A stretch of 64,000 nucleotides of DNA from Pacificispira sp002696645 (GTDB taxonomy: Bacteria; Pseudomonadota; Alphaproteobacteria; UBA8366; Aestuariispiraceae), in the NCBI RefSeq assembly GCF_048892425.1, contig NZ_JBLZHU010000012.1:1-64000 (forward strand). The letters run 5' to 3'. A model generated the notes under the pieces. That model was not told the DNA's origin and made no database searches. It saw only the letters and a program-made list of their open reading frames with translations. A program made the translations under genes and the position numbers. Shown here piece by piece: positions 9,422 through 19,017 of the stretch (positions are counted from its first letter, which is position 1; each line of letters opens with the position of its first letter).

Positions 9422-9712
9422 TCCTCAATATAGGGGGCGGGCTTTTCTGGGCTTTCAAGCCGCCCTGCTTGTTCTGCAAAGGTTTTTGACGGTTCTGAGC
9501 AATGCCATGAGCTCAGCACTTACGGATCGATCCAATTCTCTAATGCATCGAGCATGTATAGGGCGCTGGCGTCAGGCAGGCAGGGTAATTGCGAAACCGA
9601 TCAGGATAGCTCTGACACAGTTAAGGGAATGGTCATTTGTCAGGTGATCCTTTTGACCGAAGATTGTGATATCTAGTTGATGTCTATTCGGCCCGATGAT
9701 AACCAAGTTGCG

Positions 9713-9725
9713 AATGATTATCATT
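9713..9725 (+). promoter_or_regulatory. candidate Fur box, sigma-factor promoter
   Basis: AATGATTATCATT is a perfect 6-1-6 palindrome. Its complement AATGATAATCATT equals the centre of the classical Fur consensus. It is the best of the three iron boxes and lies about 45 bases before the sigma-factor frame. Confidence 0.7.
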
Positions 9726-9766
9726 TGACGGTGATGCTCTGTTGCTGACAGGCGCGTCCCGTCCCG

Positions 9767-10309
9767 TTGCCGAAAGAGAGCCTCTGGATCGTGCATTATC
9801 GGTGCAACATACTTGCTATCTACCTTGCACATCGACAAGAGTTGGTGAATTACGCGCATGGGATCGTAGGGGATTCTGCCCGTGCGGAAGATGTCGTCCA
9901 GGAAGCGTGGATGCGGCTCAGCGTAGTCGCAAAGGATCGTTCTCTGGATGAACCTGTCGGGTATGTTTATCGTACCGTTCGTAATCTGGCGATTGATGCA
10001 TACCGTCGGCAACGCCGGGAAAATCACGTTCTGGATTCAGATGGTGGGATGTTGTCTGCGTCTGCCGTTGACAGCGCGCCGTCCCCGGAAGCCGTTGCGT
10101 CGTCAAAGGATGATTTAAGGTTACTGAATGAAGCGCTATCAGAATTGCCGGAACGAACGCGGATTGCTGTCGAGATGCGACGCTTTGGAGGATACAAATT
10201 AAAAGAGATCGCCGACCATCTGAACATTTCAGTCACGACAGCACATGATATTATTGCTGTCGGGATCGCCCATTGCATGAGGCGCGTCCGACCGGGATCC
10301 TCATTATGA
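9767..10309 (+). CDS. ECF sigma factor, FecI-type
   Basis: This roughly 180-residue sigma-70-family factor has a region 2 with ARAEDVVQEAWMRL and YVYRTVRNLAIDAYRRQRRE. Region 4 has LPERTRIAVEMRRFGGYKLKEIADHLNISVTTAHDII. With FecR next and an STN receptor after it, this is the classic cell-surface signalling trio for iron uptake. The start is uncertain: the frame opens at TTG 9767, with GTG 9791 as an alternative. A strong Fur-type box precedes it. Confidence 0.88.
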   Translation: MPKESLWIVHYRCNILAIYLAHRQELVNYAHGIVGDSARAEDVVQEAWMRLSVVAKDRSLDEPVGYVYRTVRNLAIDAYRRQRRENHVLDSDGGMLSASAVDSAPSPEAVASSKDDLRLLNEALSELPERTRIAVEMRRFGGYKLKEIADHLNISVTTAHDIIAVGIAHCMRRVRPGSSL

Positions 10310-10424
10310 AATCTCCTTATACCGAAAAAGTACCGGGGTCATTCGTCTTTATGTTTAGTACAGGAAGTATCGTGTCTGTGAAAACCCTGTTTAAGGTGAC
10401 ACCAGCACTGTTTGAGGGACCCTC

Positions 10425-11492
10425 ATGAAGTCATCGCCTTCAGACCACAAAGAAGCTGCTGCCAAGGCCGCCTCCTATTGGCTTGTCTCTTTGGAGGAGG
10501 ATCCAGATGATCCGACGCTGAAACGTCAGTTTCAGAGCTGGCTGAATGCGGATGCAGAAAACGCAGTCGCTTGGAAAAATGCGTCCGAGGTTTATGAAAT
10601 GATGCTGTTGACCAGCCCGAAATCGACAGATCAATGGCCGGTTGAGGCAGCTTCTGGCGAAACGATTGCCCGCAGTTCATTCTCACCGCAGGCGGTCACT
10701 GTTTCTCAAACCATGCGCCCTTCCCGGCGGGATTCTGGACGGCATGGTTCTGCACGACGTGTCGTGCGGCGGGCTGTTCTGGGCGGTATCGCGGCTTCGA
10801 TCGCTGCCTGCTTCATGGTTATATTCGCACCATCGATATTGTTGCACGTAACGGCGGACAACGTCACCGGGTCAGGTGAAACCGAAACCGTAACGCTCTC
10901 AGACGGAAGCCTTATCTATCTGGGGCCTGACAGTGCCGTCACAATCAACGAAATCGCCCAGAATCATCGGGATGTCGAATTGCTGCGCGGCGAAGCCTTC
11001 TTCGTCGTGACACCGGACCCGAACCGACCGTTTCAGGTGCATTCAGGTGATATCGTAACCACGGTCCTTGGCACATCATTTGATGTACATTTGGGGGAAG
11101 ATAACGCGTCTGTTGGCGTGCGCGAAGGCCATGTTGCCGTTGCCGGTAACATTTCGAATATGGGCATAGCCGAGGAACTTACCGCGGGCGATTGGATCCG
11201 GATCACAAAATCTGGCGAAGTTCAGCGCGGGAATATGCCACTGGATTTCATCGCAGCCTGGATGGACGGGCAAATTGTCGCGCGGGATCGTATCCTTTCT
11301 GATGTTGTCGATGATTTGCGACGACACTTTTCCGGCACAATCCTTTTAGCCGATGTCGATTTGGCGAAGAAACGCGTGTCAGGTGTTTATAACACCAACG
11401 ATCCGCAGGCAGCCCTTTCCGCAATTGTTGGCGCACATGGCGGGCGAGTCACGAAGATTTCTCCCTGGCTGCTGGTTGTTTCGGCCGGGTGA
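10425..11492 (+). CDS. FecR-family anti-sigma/transducer protein
   Basis: This 355-residue protein has a cytoplasmic N-terminal DUF4880 domain (YWLVSLEEDPDDPTLKRQFQ, then AWKNASEVYEMM). A single membrane helix lies around residues 108-135 (GGIAASIAACFMVIFAP), followed by a periplasmic FecR domain (LSDGSLIYLGPDSAVTI; DVELLRGEAFFVVTPDP). It should hold the ECF sigma factor until the receptor's signalling domain reports ligand binding. It sits between the sigma factor and that receptor. Confidence 0.9.
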   Translation: MKSSPSDHKEAAAKAASYWLVSLEEDPDDPTLKRQFQSWLNADAENAVAWKNASEVYEMMLLTSPKSTDQWPVEAASGETIARSSFSPQAVTVSQTMRPSRRDSGRHGSARRVVRRAVLGGIAASIAACFMVIFAPSILLHVTADNVTGSGETETVTLSDGSLIYLGPDSAVTINEIAQNHRDVELLRGEAFFVVTPDPNRPFQVHSGDIVTTVLGTSFDVHLGEDNASVGVREGHVAVAGNISNMGIAEELTAGDWIRITKSGEVQRGNMPLDFIAAWMDGQIVARDRILSDVVDDLRRHFSGTILLADVDLAKKRVSGVYNTNDPQAALSAIVGAHGGRVTKISPWLLVVSAG

Positions 11493-11697
11493 TGTTGCTT
11501 TGCTTTATCCTGTCGGGAAAAGCGTCTTCCGAAAAATCTGATCGCACGCTATTTGCCGCCACCTCAGATAAATTTTTTATTCTGTGATTTTTTCCGAAAA
11601 AACCATCAGCCCCATCGTTCTGTAATCAAGAAGGTGCGATTGCATGTCATTCGCATTTATGCGGTTTTGATTATATTGAGGATTGGGAGGTCGACAG

Positions 11698-14205
11698 ATG
11701 CGGTCGAATTGTGTGAGGAAAACGAGACGAGGTGCGCGATACGGTGCCCTTATGATGTCCACTGCGCTGGTTGCCCTGTTTGCGGTTCCCTCACTTGTAT
11801 ATGCAGAAGCAAAGCTGAAGACATCGGTTCTGGCTCAAGCAAAATCTGTCGATCTCAAAATTCCGGCTCAATCCCTGACGAATGCGCTGGCCCTGTTCGG
11901 ACGGCAATCTGGTATGCAGGTCTCGGTGGATGCTGAATTGATCCGCAACAAAAATACCAGCGGCGTTTCGGGGGAGATGAGCGTTCAGGATGGTTTGGCA
12001 AGACTGCTCGCCGGTACCGGCCTGACATTCAGAATGACAGATACCAATACGGCGCAGCTTGAAGCGCTTCCCGCTGCGGATAATGGCGTAATCATGCTGA
12101 ATCCCGTGAATGTCGAAGGTCAGGCGGTCGCGATGGGTGCGACCACAGAAGGCACAGATTCCTACACGACAGGTTCTGCGAACACGTCGACGGGATTGAA
12201 CCTATCCCTGCGGGAAACCCCGCAATCCATGTCGGTGATCACCCGGGCGCGTATTGATGACCAGGCGATAGATGAAATTGGGGATGTTCTGGATGAAACC
12301 GTGGGGATTTCGGCAAATCGAACGACCGGGCTTGGTACCGATGGCGTCAATTACTATTCTCGTGGCTTCGAAGTGCAGAACTATCAGGTCGATGGCATCG
12401 CCCGTCCGACATCGATCTATGGTTTTGAGGTCACAACGTCAGATATGGCTGCCTATGACAGGGTCGAAATCGTCCGTGGTGCTTCTGGCCTGATGAACGG
12501 GGTGGGCAATCCGTCAGCAACGGTCAATCTGGTCCGCAAACGTCCAACCGCTGAATCGCAAGCTTATTTTAAAGGGCAAACGGGCTCCTGGGATCGTTAT
12601 CGCGTTGAGGGCGATGTAAGTGGGTCCCTGGTGGAGGGGGACAAGTTACGGGGTCGCCTAGTTTCCGCCTATCAAGAGAACGACTCTTTCGTGGATCGGG
12701 AGCATCTTGAAAAGAAATTGTTGTATGGAATTGTCGAAGCAGATGTGACCGAGGATACGGTCCTGACATTTGGGTTGGAGTATCAGGAGTTCGAGAATTC
12801 CGGCGCTGCACGCAGTGGTCTTCCGCTTGTGTTCACGGATGGTTCAAAAACCGACCTTCCACGGTCAACCAATGTCGGAACGGAATGGTCGAATTTTCAG
12901 AATGACACCATGAATATCTTTTCTGGCATCGAACACACATTCGACAATCAATGGCTAGTGGCGGTAAATGCAGAATATTCCCATCGTCACTATGACGAGT
13001 TGATGGGATTCCTGAATGGGTCGAACGCGATCAACAAGGATACCGGGGCAGGTGCGAAGCTCTATGCCGCCCGTTGGGCCGGTGAATTGGAGCAATATTC
13101 GATCGACGCGCGGGCAAATGGTCCGGTCAAATTGTTCGAACGTGAACATGAATTTATGTTCGGGGTGAATTACAGCCTGTCGCAAGACCATGGTCCGAAT
13201 TATCCGGGATGGTGGAGCGGCAATGCATACAGCGCGACATTCCCCAATGCTTTCACCCTTTATGAAACTGGCGTCGCCAACCAACCGTATCTGGGGCCGA
13301 CCGGGTCACATTATGGTGGTGATATCCAGCAGAGTGCCCTGTTCGGTGCCACACGTCTGAATCCTATGGATGATCTGGCTGTCATTCTGGGGTCCCGCGT
13401 CGCCAACTGGAAGGAACGAGAGTTTACCCAGGCAAATTCCCAGGCTGAGCGTCAGTACAAAGTTAAAACGAATGAAAAGAATGTATGGGTTCCCTATGCC
13501 GGTGTCGTGGTCGACCTAACCGACCAGCTTTCCACCTATGTCGGTTACACGGAAATCTTCAACCCCCAGACCAATCAGGATGCCAGTGGCTCTGCCTTGC
13601 CGCCAACGGTTGGCGCCAGTTACGAGACTGGCCTGAAGGCGGAATTTTATGGCGGGGCCTTGAATGCCAGCGCAGCTCTTTTCCGGATCGAACAGGATAA
13701 CTTCGCGGTGGCGATCCCCGGTGCCGTAACGCCTAGTGGAGGGCAGGCATACCGCGCCGCAAGTGGCACAACGTCAGAAGGTTTTGAAATTGAGGTTTCC
13801 GGAGAAGTCCTACCGGGTCTGCAAGTCGGTGGGGGTTTTAACAGAACGGATGTTAAAGACAACAATGATGACCCACTGCTGACGAACATACCACGAAGCA
13901 GTTTCAAAATGTTCACCAGCTATCGTTTCAGCGACGATTTGGAAGGGTTGACCGTCGGTGGCAACGTGCGCTGGCAGGGCAGAACCTCCCAATCGGATAC
14001 ATCCAATCTTTGGCCCAACAACGATTCTTTCGTTCAGGGGGCGGTCACGACGGTTGACCTGATGGCGCGGTACAAGCTGTCTGACGTTACACTGGCACTG
14101 AATATTAACAATGTATTCGATGAGAAGTATTATAGCGGCTTGAGCTATTCTGGTCGCTACGGTGAACCCAGAAGTGCCACCCTTTCAGCGAAATACGACT
14201 TTTGA
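11698..14205 (+). CDS. TonB-dependent transducer receptor with STN domain
   Basis: This 835-residue outer-membrane receptor has a signal peptide (cut near LVYAE). A secretin/TonB N-terminal (STN) signalling domain spans about residues 45-110 (KIPAQSLTNALALFGRQSGM, then LARLLAGTGLTF). A plug (LRETPQSMSVITRARID; VEIVRGASGLMNGVG) and a barrel ending AKYDF follow. The STN domain is what contacts FecR. The ATG at 11698 follows GGGAGG by seven bases and starts the signal peptide, so I prefer it to an upstream TTG. The ferric ligand is unknown. Confidence 0.92.
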   Translation: MRSNCVRKTRRGARYGALMMSTALVALFAVPSLVYAEAKLKTSVLAQAKSVDLKIPAQSLTNALALFGRQSGMQVSVDAELIRNKNTSGVSGEMSVQDGLARLLAGTGLTFRMTDTNTAQLEALPAADNGVIMLNPVNVEGQAVAMGATTEGTDSYTTGSANTSTGLNLSLRETPQSMSVITRARIDDQAIDEIGDVLDETVGISANRTTGLGTDGVNYYSRGFEVQNYQVDGIARPTSIYGFEVTTSDMAAYDRVEIVRGASGLMNGVGNPSATVNLVRKRPTAESQAYFKGQTGSWDRYRVEGDVSGSLVEGDKLRGRLVSAYQENDSFVDREHLEKKLLYGIVEADVTEDTVLTFGLEYQEFENSGAARSGLPLVFTDGSKTDLPRSTNVGTEWSNFQNDTMNIFSGIEHTFDNQWLVAVNAEYSHRHYDELMGFLNGSNAINKDTGAGAKLYAARWAGELEQYSIDARANGPVKLFEREHEFMFGVNYSLSQDHGPNYPGWWSGNAYSATFPNAFTLYETGVANQPYLGPTGSHYGGDIQQSALFGATRLNPMDDLAVILGSRVANWKEREFTQANSQAERQYKVKTNEKNVWVPYAGVVVDLTDQLSTYVGYTEIFNPQTNQDASGSALPPTVGASYETGLKAEFYGGALNASAALFRIEQDNFAVAIPGAVTPSGGQAYRAASGTTSEGFEIEVSGEVLPGLQVGGGFNRTDVKDNNDDPLLTNIPRSSFKMFTSYRFSDDLEGLTVGGNVRWQGRTSQSDTSNLWPNNDSFVQGAVTTVDLMARYKLSDVTLALNINNVFDEKYYSGLSYSGRYGEPRSATLSAKYDF

Positions 14206-14210
14206 TTTGC

Positions 14211-14237
14211 CGGCGCGTCCGCATAGCGGGCGCGCCG
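14211..14237 (+). other. strong intercistronic hairpin
   Basis: Arms CGGCGCGTCCGC and GCGGGCGCGCCG form a 12-bp stem with a three-base loop, five bases after the receptor stop. No T-run follows, so it more likely stabilises or partly attenuates the receptor message than ends it. Confidence 0.6.
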
Positions 14238-14272
14238 TACGTGTATCACGTTTCCAATAGGCGAGTTTCTCA

Positions 14273-15901
14273 ATGAAGAACACATTCCGGCAATCCATGG
14301 CATGGTTGCACATCTGGGCCGGGCTGACGGTGGGGTGGATTCTGTTCTTTGTCTTTCTGACAGGCACTTTCGGCTATGCGACATACGAAATAAACCGTTG
14401 GATGCGGCCGGAAATGCGGGAAATTCCAAGCACGGAGTCGCAAGCATCTATGGTTTTGCGGGCACAGGACTTTCTGCGGCAGAACGCCCAGGGTGCTGAA
14501 TCATGGAGGGTTGCCTTGCCCGGTACCCGTGAGAACGTGTATCTGACAACATCCTGGCAGGACTGGCCCGCCCCAGGTAAGACACGCGGAACGTTCCATC
14601 AACAACATCTGAATCCGAATACGGGTGAACGGCTGGACCATCCGGTGCGGGAAACCGGTGGAGGCACCACCTTGTACCGGATGCATTATGAATTGCGTTA
14701 TATTCCCTATCAGGTGGCGATTAGGATCGTTGGCGTCTGTACCATGTTCATGTTCGTTGCGATCATCAGCGGTATCGTCGTCCACAGAAAGATCTTTGCA
14801 GATTTCTTCACCTTCCGTCCAGGAAAGGGGCAACGAAGCTGGCTGGACGGTCACAATCTATTAAGCGTTACCTCTTTGCCTTTTCATATCATGATCACCT
14901 GGACCGGGCTGGTATTCTTCACGGTGGCCTATTTTCCTGTCGCCGCGGAAATCCTCTATTCAGGTGATGAAGGACGGACCGCCGTCTTCGATTCCATTTA
15001 TGGGTGGGAGAGGGTGGCCGACCCGACCGGATTGAAATCTGTTCCGACGGCATCGATCGAACCGATGATTGCGATGGCTCAGGCACGGTGGGGCGAGGGT
15101 GAGATATTCTACCTGACTGTAAAGAACCCTGATCTTGAAACCGCTGAGATCACAATTGTCCGGCGCGGTGGGTCGATCAGCCGTGATCAATCTGCGCTTC
15201 GCTTTGATGGCGTGACCGGTGAATTGCTGGATGACAGCGGCACCGGTCGTGACTGGAGCGTCGCGGGACGTTTTTCACAGGTTATGTTTGGTCTGCATGA
15301 AGGACGCTTCGCCGCCCCTCTAATGCGCATATTATACATTTTGGCGGGCTTTGCGGGTACGGCCATGATCGCAACGGGTCTTCTGTTGTGGTCAACAAAG
15401 CGCAAGGCCAAGCTGAAAAGTGGCGCCACACCGCATTTCGGGATTCAAGCCGTGGATATTCTGAATCTGGGGACGATCATTGGGCTGCCTCTCGCCATTG
15501 CGGCATATTTCTGGGCCAATCGTCTACTGCCGATTGATATGGAACAGCGTCGGGACTGGGAAGTCCACGTCATGTTCATTGCCTGGGCTGTGTGTTTCAT
15601 CATCGCGATCTGGCGGCCGATGCAACGGGCATGGCCGGAACTGTGTTGGGCGACAGCCTTTGCTTATGCGGCATTGCCGGTGGTCAATGCGCTGACGACG
15701 GATCGCCATCTTGGCGTTACGCTGGTCGATGGCGATTGGATCGTTGCAGGTTTTGACCTTTCTGCAATAGCTGCCGGTTTATTCTTTGCATTTCTGGCCA
15801 TTTCCGTCCGTCGAAAAATCCGGTCAGAGATAACTGTGGCACCCATCCGCCATAAAAAAGCAGGCGCGCAATCTGTCGCCTCATCGCTTCCCGCAAAATA
15901 A
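14273..15901 (+). CDS. PepSY-associated membrane protein (PiuB-like)
   Basis: This 542-residue inner-membrane protein has a first helix at about residues 15-40 (WLHIWAGLTVGWILFFVFLT). Further helices lie near residues 145-165, 205-225, 350-370 and 395-415, with several close to the end. A large periplasmic PepSY portion lies between them. This is the PepSY_TM (DUF337/PiuB) pattern found next to TonB receptors and thought to help reduce or handle siderophore iron at the inner membrane. Histidines in the first helices could bind heme or metal. It is third in the receptor operon. Confidence 0.85.
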   Translation: MKNTFRQSMAWLHIWAGLTVGWILFFVFLTGTFGYATYEINRWMRPEMREIPSTESQASMVLRAQDFLRQNAQGAESWRVALPGTRENVYLTTSWQDWPAPGKTRGTFHQQHLNPNTGERLDHPVRETGGGTTLYRMHYELRYIPYQVAIRIVGVCTMFMFVAIISGIVVHRKIFADFFTFRPGKGQRSWLDGHNLLSVTSLPFHIMITWTGLVFFTVAYFPVAAEILYSGDEGRTAVFDSIYGWERVADPTGLKSVPTASIEPMIAMAQARWGEGEIFYLTVKNPDLETAEITIVRRGGSISRDQSALRFDGVTGELLDDSGTGRDWSVAGRFSQVMFGLHEGRFAAPLMRILYILAGFAGTAMIATGLLLWSTKRKAKLKSGATPHFGIQAVDILNLGTIIGLPLAIAAYFWANRLLPIDMEQRRDWEVHVMFIAWAVCFIIAIWRPMQRAWPELCWATAFAYAALPVVNALTTDRHLGVTLVDGDWIVAGFDLSAIAAGLFFAFLAISVRRKIRSEITVAPIRHKKAGAQSVASSLPAK

Positions 15902-15912
15902 AGGAGAATACC

Positions 15913-16557
15913 ATGCTTAAAAGATTGGCATTCGCAGTCGTCCTGACACTTATCCCGTTGGAGGCCATTCAAGCGCATGAAATCTGGCTGGAGCGTTCTG
16001 GGGATTCCGTGAAAGTTTTTGTCGGTGATAAGACCGGCGAGGTCGATCATGGAGAAACGATTGAAAAGCTGATTGCATCGTCCCACCTGTTCGGTCGGGA
16101 TCAGGACAAGGTCGTTTCCGTCAAGGCGGCGGAGGACCATTTGCTGGGCACTGTCGATACCCAAGGAGATGTGCGTTACTACAATGACGGTGTGTGGGCG
16201 CCATGGCAGACGAAGGATGGTGGATATAAGGCGGCTGTCTTTCAAGCAAAGGCAGGACGCCAAGAAATCAAACCGGTTTTCGATTTAGAAATGGTGCCGG
16301 ACAACCCTGGCTCTGACACCTTTATTCTGATCTATAAAGGGAACCCTTTACCCGATGTGGGGATCACCGTGATCAATCCCGATAACTGGGAAAAAACCAT
16401 AAAGACTGATGAGCACGGACATCTGGCAGTACCGGTCTCCGCGAAAGGCCTTTATGTTCTGGTCGCACGCCATCAGACCAAAGAGGCAACCCAGATCGCC
16501 GGTCAGGCTGTTTCAATGCTTCAGCATATTGCCTCCGTCTCTTTCGTAGCGGAGTGA
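15913..16557 (+). CDS. periplasmic DUF4198-like protein
   Basis: This 214-residue secreted protein has a signal peptide that cuts at IQAHE, so the mature protein starts HEIWLE. That beginning and the late GNPLPDVGITVINPDNW ... TDEHGHLAVPV segment are typical of DUF4198, a family tied to metal uptake operons. The carboxypeptidase-regulatory-like tail suggests a beta-sandwich. It lies 11 bases after the PepSY gene and would act in the periplasm alongside it. A metal-carrier role is inferred from context. Confidence 0.75.
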   Translation: MLKRLAFAVVLTLIPLEAIQAHEIWLERSGDSVKVFVGDKTGEVDHGETIEKLIASSHLFGRDQDKVVSVKAAEDHLLGTVDTQGDVRYYNDGVWAPWQTKDGGYKAAVFQAKAGRQEIKPVFDLEMVPDNPGSDTFILIYKGNPLPDVGITVINPDNWEKTIKTDEHGHLAVPVSAKGLYVLVARHQTKEATQIAGQAVSMLQHIASVSFVAE

Positions 16558-16562
16558 TAAGG

Positions 16563-16865
16563 ATGAAGCTGGGCCAGACATATCAGCAGAATTGGTCCGT
16601 TGCATTGCGCGCGGCGGCAGCGATTGTTGGCGGGTACATTTTCATTGCAATGCTGACTTTAGCTATTCCGCTGGTGCTGGCCAGTGCTGGAATAGAGCTG
16701 GCCCAGAGCATCTTCCTGACCATTATTTTCGGGTTCGTTCTGTATGTGGCCATCATCATGGCAGTCTTTCACGCCAGCAGCGCGGCCCGAGCCTGGACAT
16801 ATCTTGTCATCGCATCAGTACCTCCTGCCGTCATTGTTGCATTCTTGTTGCCGGGGGCCGTGTGA
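16563..16865 (+). CDS. small membrane protein, DUF3649-like, iron operon
   Basis: This 100-residue hydrophobic protein has three likely membrane helices (about residues 15-37, 42-65 and 72-96). It resembles the DUF3649 iron-uptake-associated family. I start it at ATG 16563, which has GGAG eight bases upstream; a GTG at 16554 overlaps the previous stop but lacks a spaced ribosome site. It is the fourth accessory gene behind the STN receptor. Confidence 0.65.
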   Translation: MKLGQTYQQNWSVALRAAAAIVGGYIFIAMLTLAIPLVLASAGIELAQSIFLTIIFGFVLYVAIIMAVFHASSAARAWTYLVIASVPPAVIVAFLLPGAV

Positions 16866-17170
16866 TGACAGAGGCGATCACTTTGATTCTTGCGATCATC
16901 GGTTTTGCGGCATCGAGCCTGTCGATGCATAAACATCACCGCGATGTGCTTGGGATGCCGCCTTCTCCCCTCCGCGCCAAGACGCTTCTCTACAGCGGAT
17001 GGACAGTTCTGGGCCTTTCCGTGCTGATTAGTCTTCGAGAACATGGTTGGTCGCTTGGGATTGTTGTCTGGCTTGGGCTGGGCACCGTCGCTGCGCTGAT
17101 TGTCGCCCTATCGCTTACCTATGGTCCCCGGCGCACACCCTCCAAGAAGAGCCGTCGAATATCCAGATAA
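16865..17170 (+). CDS. small membrane protein, DUF3325-like
   Basis: This 101-residue protein has three hydrophobic stretches (residues 4-20, 43-58 and 66-88) and a basic tail. Its start overlaps the preceding stop by one base (TGATG), so it is co-translated. The family DUF3325 commonly follows a DUF3649-type gene in siderophore receptor operons. No biochemical function is known to me. It closes the iron operon. Confidence 0.65.
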   Translation: MTEAITLILAIIGFAASSLSMHKHHRDVLGMPPSPLRAKTLLYSGWTVLGLSVLISLREHGWSLGIVVWLGLGTVAALIVALSLTYGPRRTPSKKSRRISR

Positions 17171-17786
17171 TCTTTATCAACCGTAACGTACTGGGAGATC
17201 GATGTGCGAACAGTTTGTGACGCGTCGCCGCGACAGATCGCGAGATGCAATTTGAAGGTGGCCGTGTCACACGGCAAGCCAGCCAGCCATTCCGAGCTGT
17301 GGATACATTATGGATCGGATCGCCAGCCAGCCACCCTATACTCAGGAGCTAGTCCGTGCGGTACCGTATATAGTATGGGTTTTTCAAGTATATAATCTCA
17401 AGTGACCGGAACCAAACCGTTACAAGTCCATTGTGCGATACGCTGAAGTATAGACGGCAATAGAACGGTGTCCTCGTTTGGCTTCGAGTGTCTCCGGCCT
17501 CTCATAGTCAAATCGGCGGATGCCAGTGGTTTGAGGGTTTGTTTAGGAACCGGCAGGGTGTCTGAACGGACCAATGATGGGCATTGCGCTGTCTATTTTC
17601 TGAGCGATGCCGATTTTTTTTGATTGGAATTTATACAGTTTCTCGGTCGTTCGTCCTGAAAATTTTATATAAGTAGTTACAATAGTTATGATTACGACTT
17701 TGGCATATCTCTTGCGTCATTTTGTCCAGAGGAAGCTTCGAGAAGATTGCTTCCCAAACAAAATGAACAGGAAGGTTGGGATAAAG
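17171..17786. other. gap before first Liv binding-protein gene
   Basis: These 616 bases hold no gene that I can support. The right end carries the sigma-54 promoter at 17700-17716 and the ribosome site AGGAAGG at 17767-17773. Space upstream would accommodate activator sites, but I recognise no consensus one. Confidence 0.5.
17700..17716 (+). promoter_or_regulatory. sigma-54 (-24/-12) promoter, first copy
   Basis: TTGGCAT-ATCTC-TTGCG has GG (17702-17703) and GC (17714-17715) separated by exactly 10 bases, the invariant sigma-54 spacing. The 23 bases just upstream (17675-17697) nearly equal those before the second binding-protein gene. RpoN-dependent, activator-driven expression is therefore likely. 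Confidence 0.75.
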
Positions 17787-18995
17787 ATGGGACAAGGTTT
17801 TGTGCGGCGGCTCCAGCGGGGCGCCATTGCTCTTAGTGTCATGACCCTTGGAATGATGGGGCATGCCGGTGCTGAAGACGGTGTCATTAAAATTGGCGCG
17901 CCTTTGGCTCTTTCGGGTGGCCTGGCGTCGGAAGGGGCCAAGCAAAAACTGGCCTATGATTTGTGGCTTGAGCGGATCAATGCGCTGGGTGGTATTGATG
18001 TCGGTGGCGTGATGATGCCTGTCGAACTTATCACCTATGACTACCAGACCGATGGGAAACGGGCCGGGCAGTTGGCGGAAAAACTGATCATTGACGATAA
18101 AGTTGATTTCCTGACAGCCCCGTTTGGGTCAGGGCACACCAAGATAACGGCCGGTGTCGCAGAACGGTATGGCGTTCCTATTATTGCTGTGGCGTCCTCG
18201 GAGCCGGTGCATAATCAAGGGTACAAAAATCTGTTTGGTACATTGGCCCCATCCGGCGGTCTGATTGATGGTATGTTGGATCTCTTCACGGCGAAAAAGC
18301 CTGACCTGAAGAAAATGGCGATCTATGGCCGGGATGATGTCTTCCCGAAAATCATGGCGAGCCTGATGTCAAAAGCTGCCACGGCCCGAGGCATTGAGGT
18401 GGTCTACGAGGAGCTGTATCCGGTTGGAACCCTGGATCATTCCGCAGCGACGGTTGGTATGCGGGCGGCCAAGCCCGACTGGATTTATGTCACGGGGTAT
18501 ACCGGTGATTTGGTTCTCGTCCGCAAGCAAATGGAAGAGCAAGGCATCAATGCCCCGATCGTGACCATGATCACGGGCCCGGCCTATCGTGAATTTGTTG
18601 AGAACCTTGGTCCGTTGGCTGAAAATGTGACCAGTGCGACCTGGTGGCATTACTCCGCAGATTATTCTGGAGATGATGTGTTTGGGACGACACAGGCATT
18701 TTATGACGCGGTTGTTAAGGCCTCTGGCGAAGAACCCGATTATGTCCATGCCTCATCCGCTGCCGCACTGATCGCCCTGCAGAAGGCAATTGAAACGGCC
18801 GGCACGTTGGATCGTGATGCTGTGCGAACCGCATTGCAGAACCTGGATATCGAAACATTCTATGGGCCGATCAGTTTCCGGGAAGATGGTCTGAATGATA
18901 ACCGCAACTTGCCGATCATTCAGATTCAGGACGGCAAACCGGTAATCCTATCCCCGGCTAATCTGGCGACGGCAGAAATGCGTTTGAACCAATAA
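17787..18995 (+). CDS. Liv-type ABC substrate-binding protein, paralogue 1
   Basis: This 402-residue periplasmic type-1 binding protein has a signal peptide ending HAGAED and a mature start VIKIGAPLALSGGLASEG. It is clearly homologous to the gene at 20183 throughout (shared YDYQTDGKRAGQLAEKLI, APFGSGHTKI, YGRDDVFPK and TGPAYREF). The pocket family suits amino acids, amides or other small polar ligands. I use ATG 17787, which matches the paralogue's leader: both have GAACAGGAAGG shortly before the start. It is followed by PhyH, and no permease is dedicated to it. Confidence 0.88.
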   Translation: MGQGFVRRLQRGAIALSVMTLGMMGHAGAEDGVIKIGAPLALSGGLASEGAKQKLAYDLWLERINALGGIDVGGVMMPVELITYDYQTDGKRAGQLAEKLIIDDKVDFLTAPFGSGHTKITAGVAERYGVPIIAVASSEPVHNQGYKNLFGTLAPSGGLIDGMLDLFTAKKPDLKKMAIYGRDDVFPKIMASLMSKAATARGIEVVYEELYPVGTLDHSAATVGMRAAKPDWIYVTGYTGDLVLVRKQMEEQGINAPIVTMITGPAYREFVENLGPLAENVTSATWWHYSADYSGDDVFGTTQAFYDAVVKASGEEPDYVHASSAAALIALQKAIETAGTLDRDAVRTALQNLDIETFYGPISFREDGLNDNRNLPIIQIQDGKPVILSPANLATAEMRLNQ

Positions 18996-19017
18996 CGCGG
19001 TATTTGGGAGCATGAAG

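Larger units (their letters stand above)
9354..9766. other. divergent iron promoter region
   Basis: This 413-base gap separates the importer operon (minus strand) from the sigma-factor gene (plus strand). Each side carries its own Fur-type box, at 9407-9421 and 9713-9725. I find no convincing gene here. Confidence 0.6.

Noticed and set aside
9348..9647. Plus-strand frame of 99 codons between the iron importer and sigma-factor genes
   Set aside because: It overlaps the importer start and the Fur box, has an unnatural composition and no family resemblance.
17204..17395. Small plus-strand frame in the gap before the first Liv binding protein
   Set aside because: It has no good ribosome site or recognisable family and lies in a probable regulatory gap.
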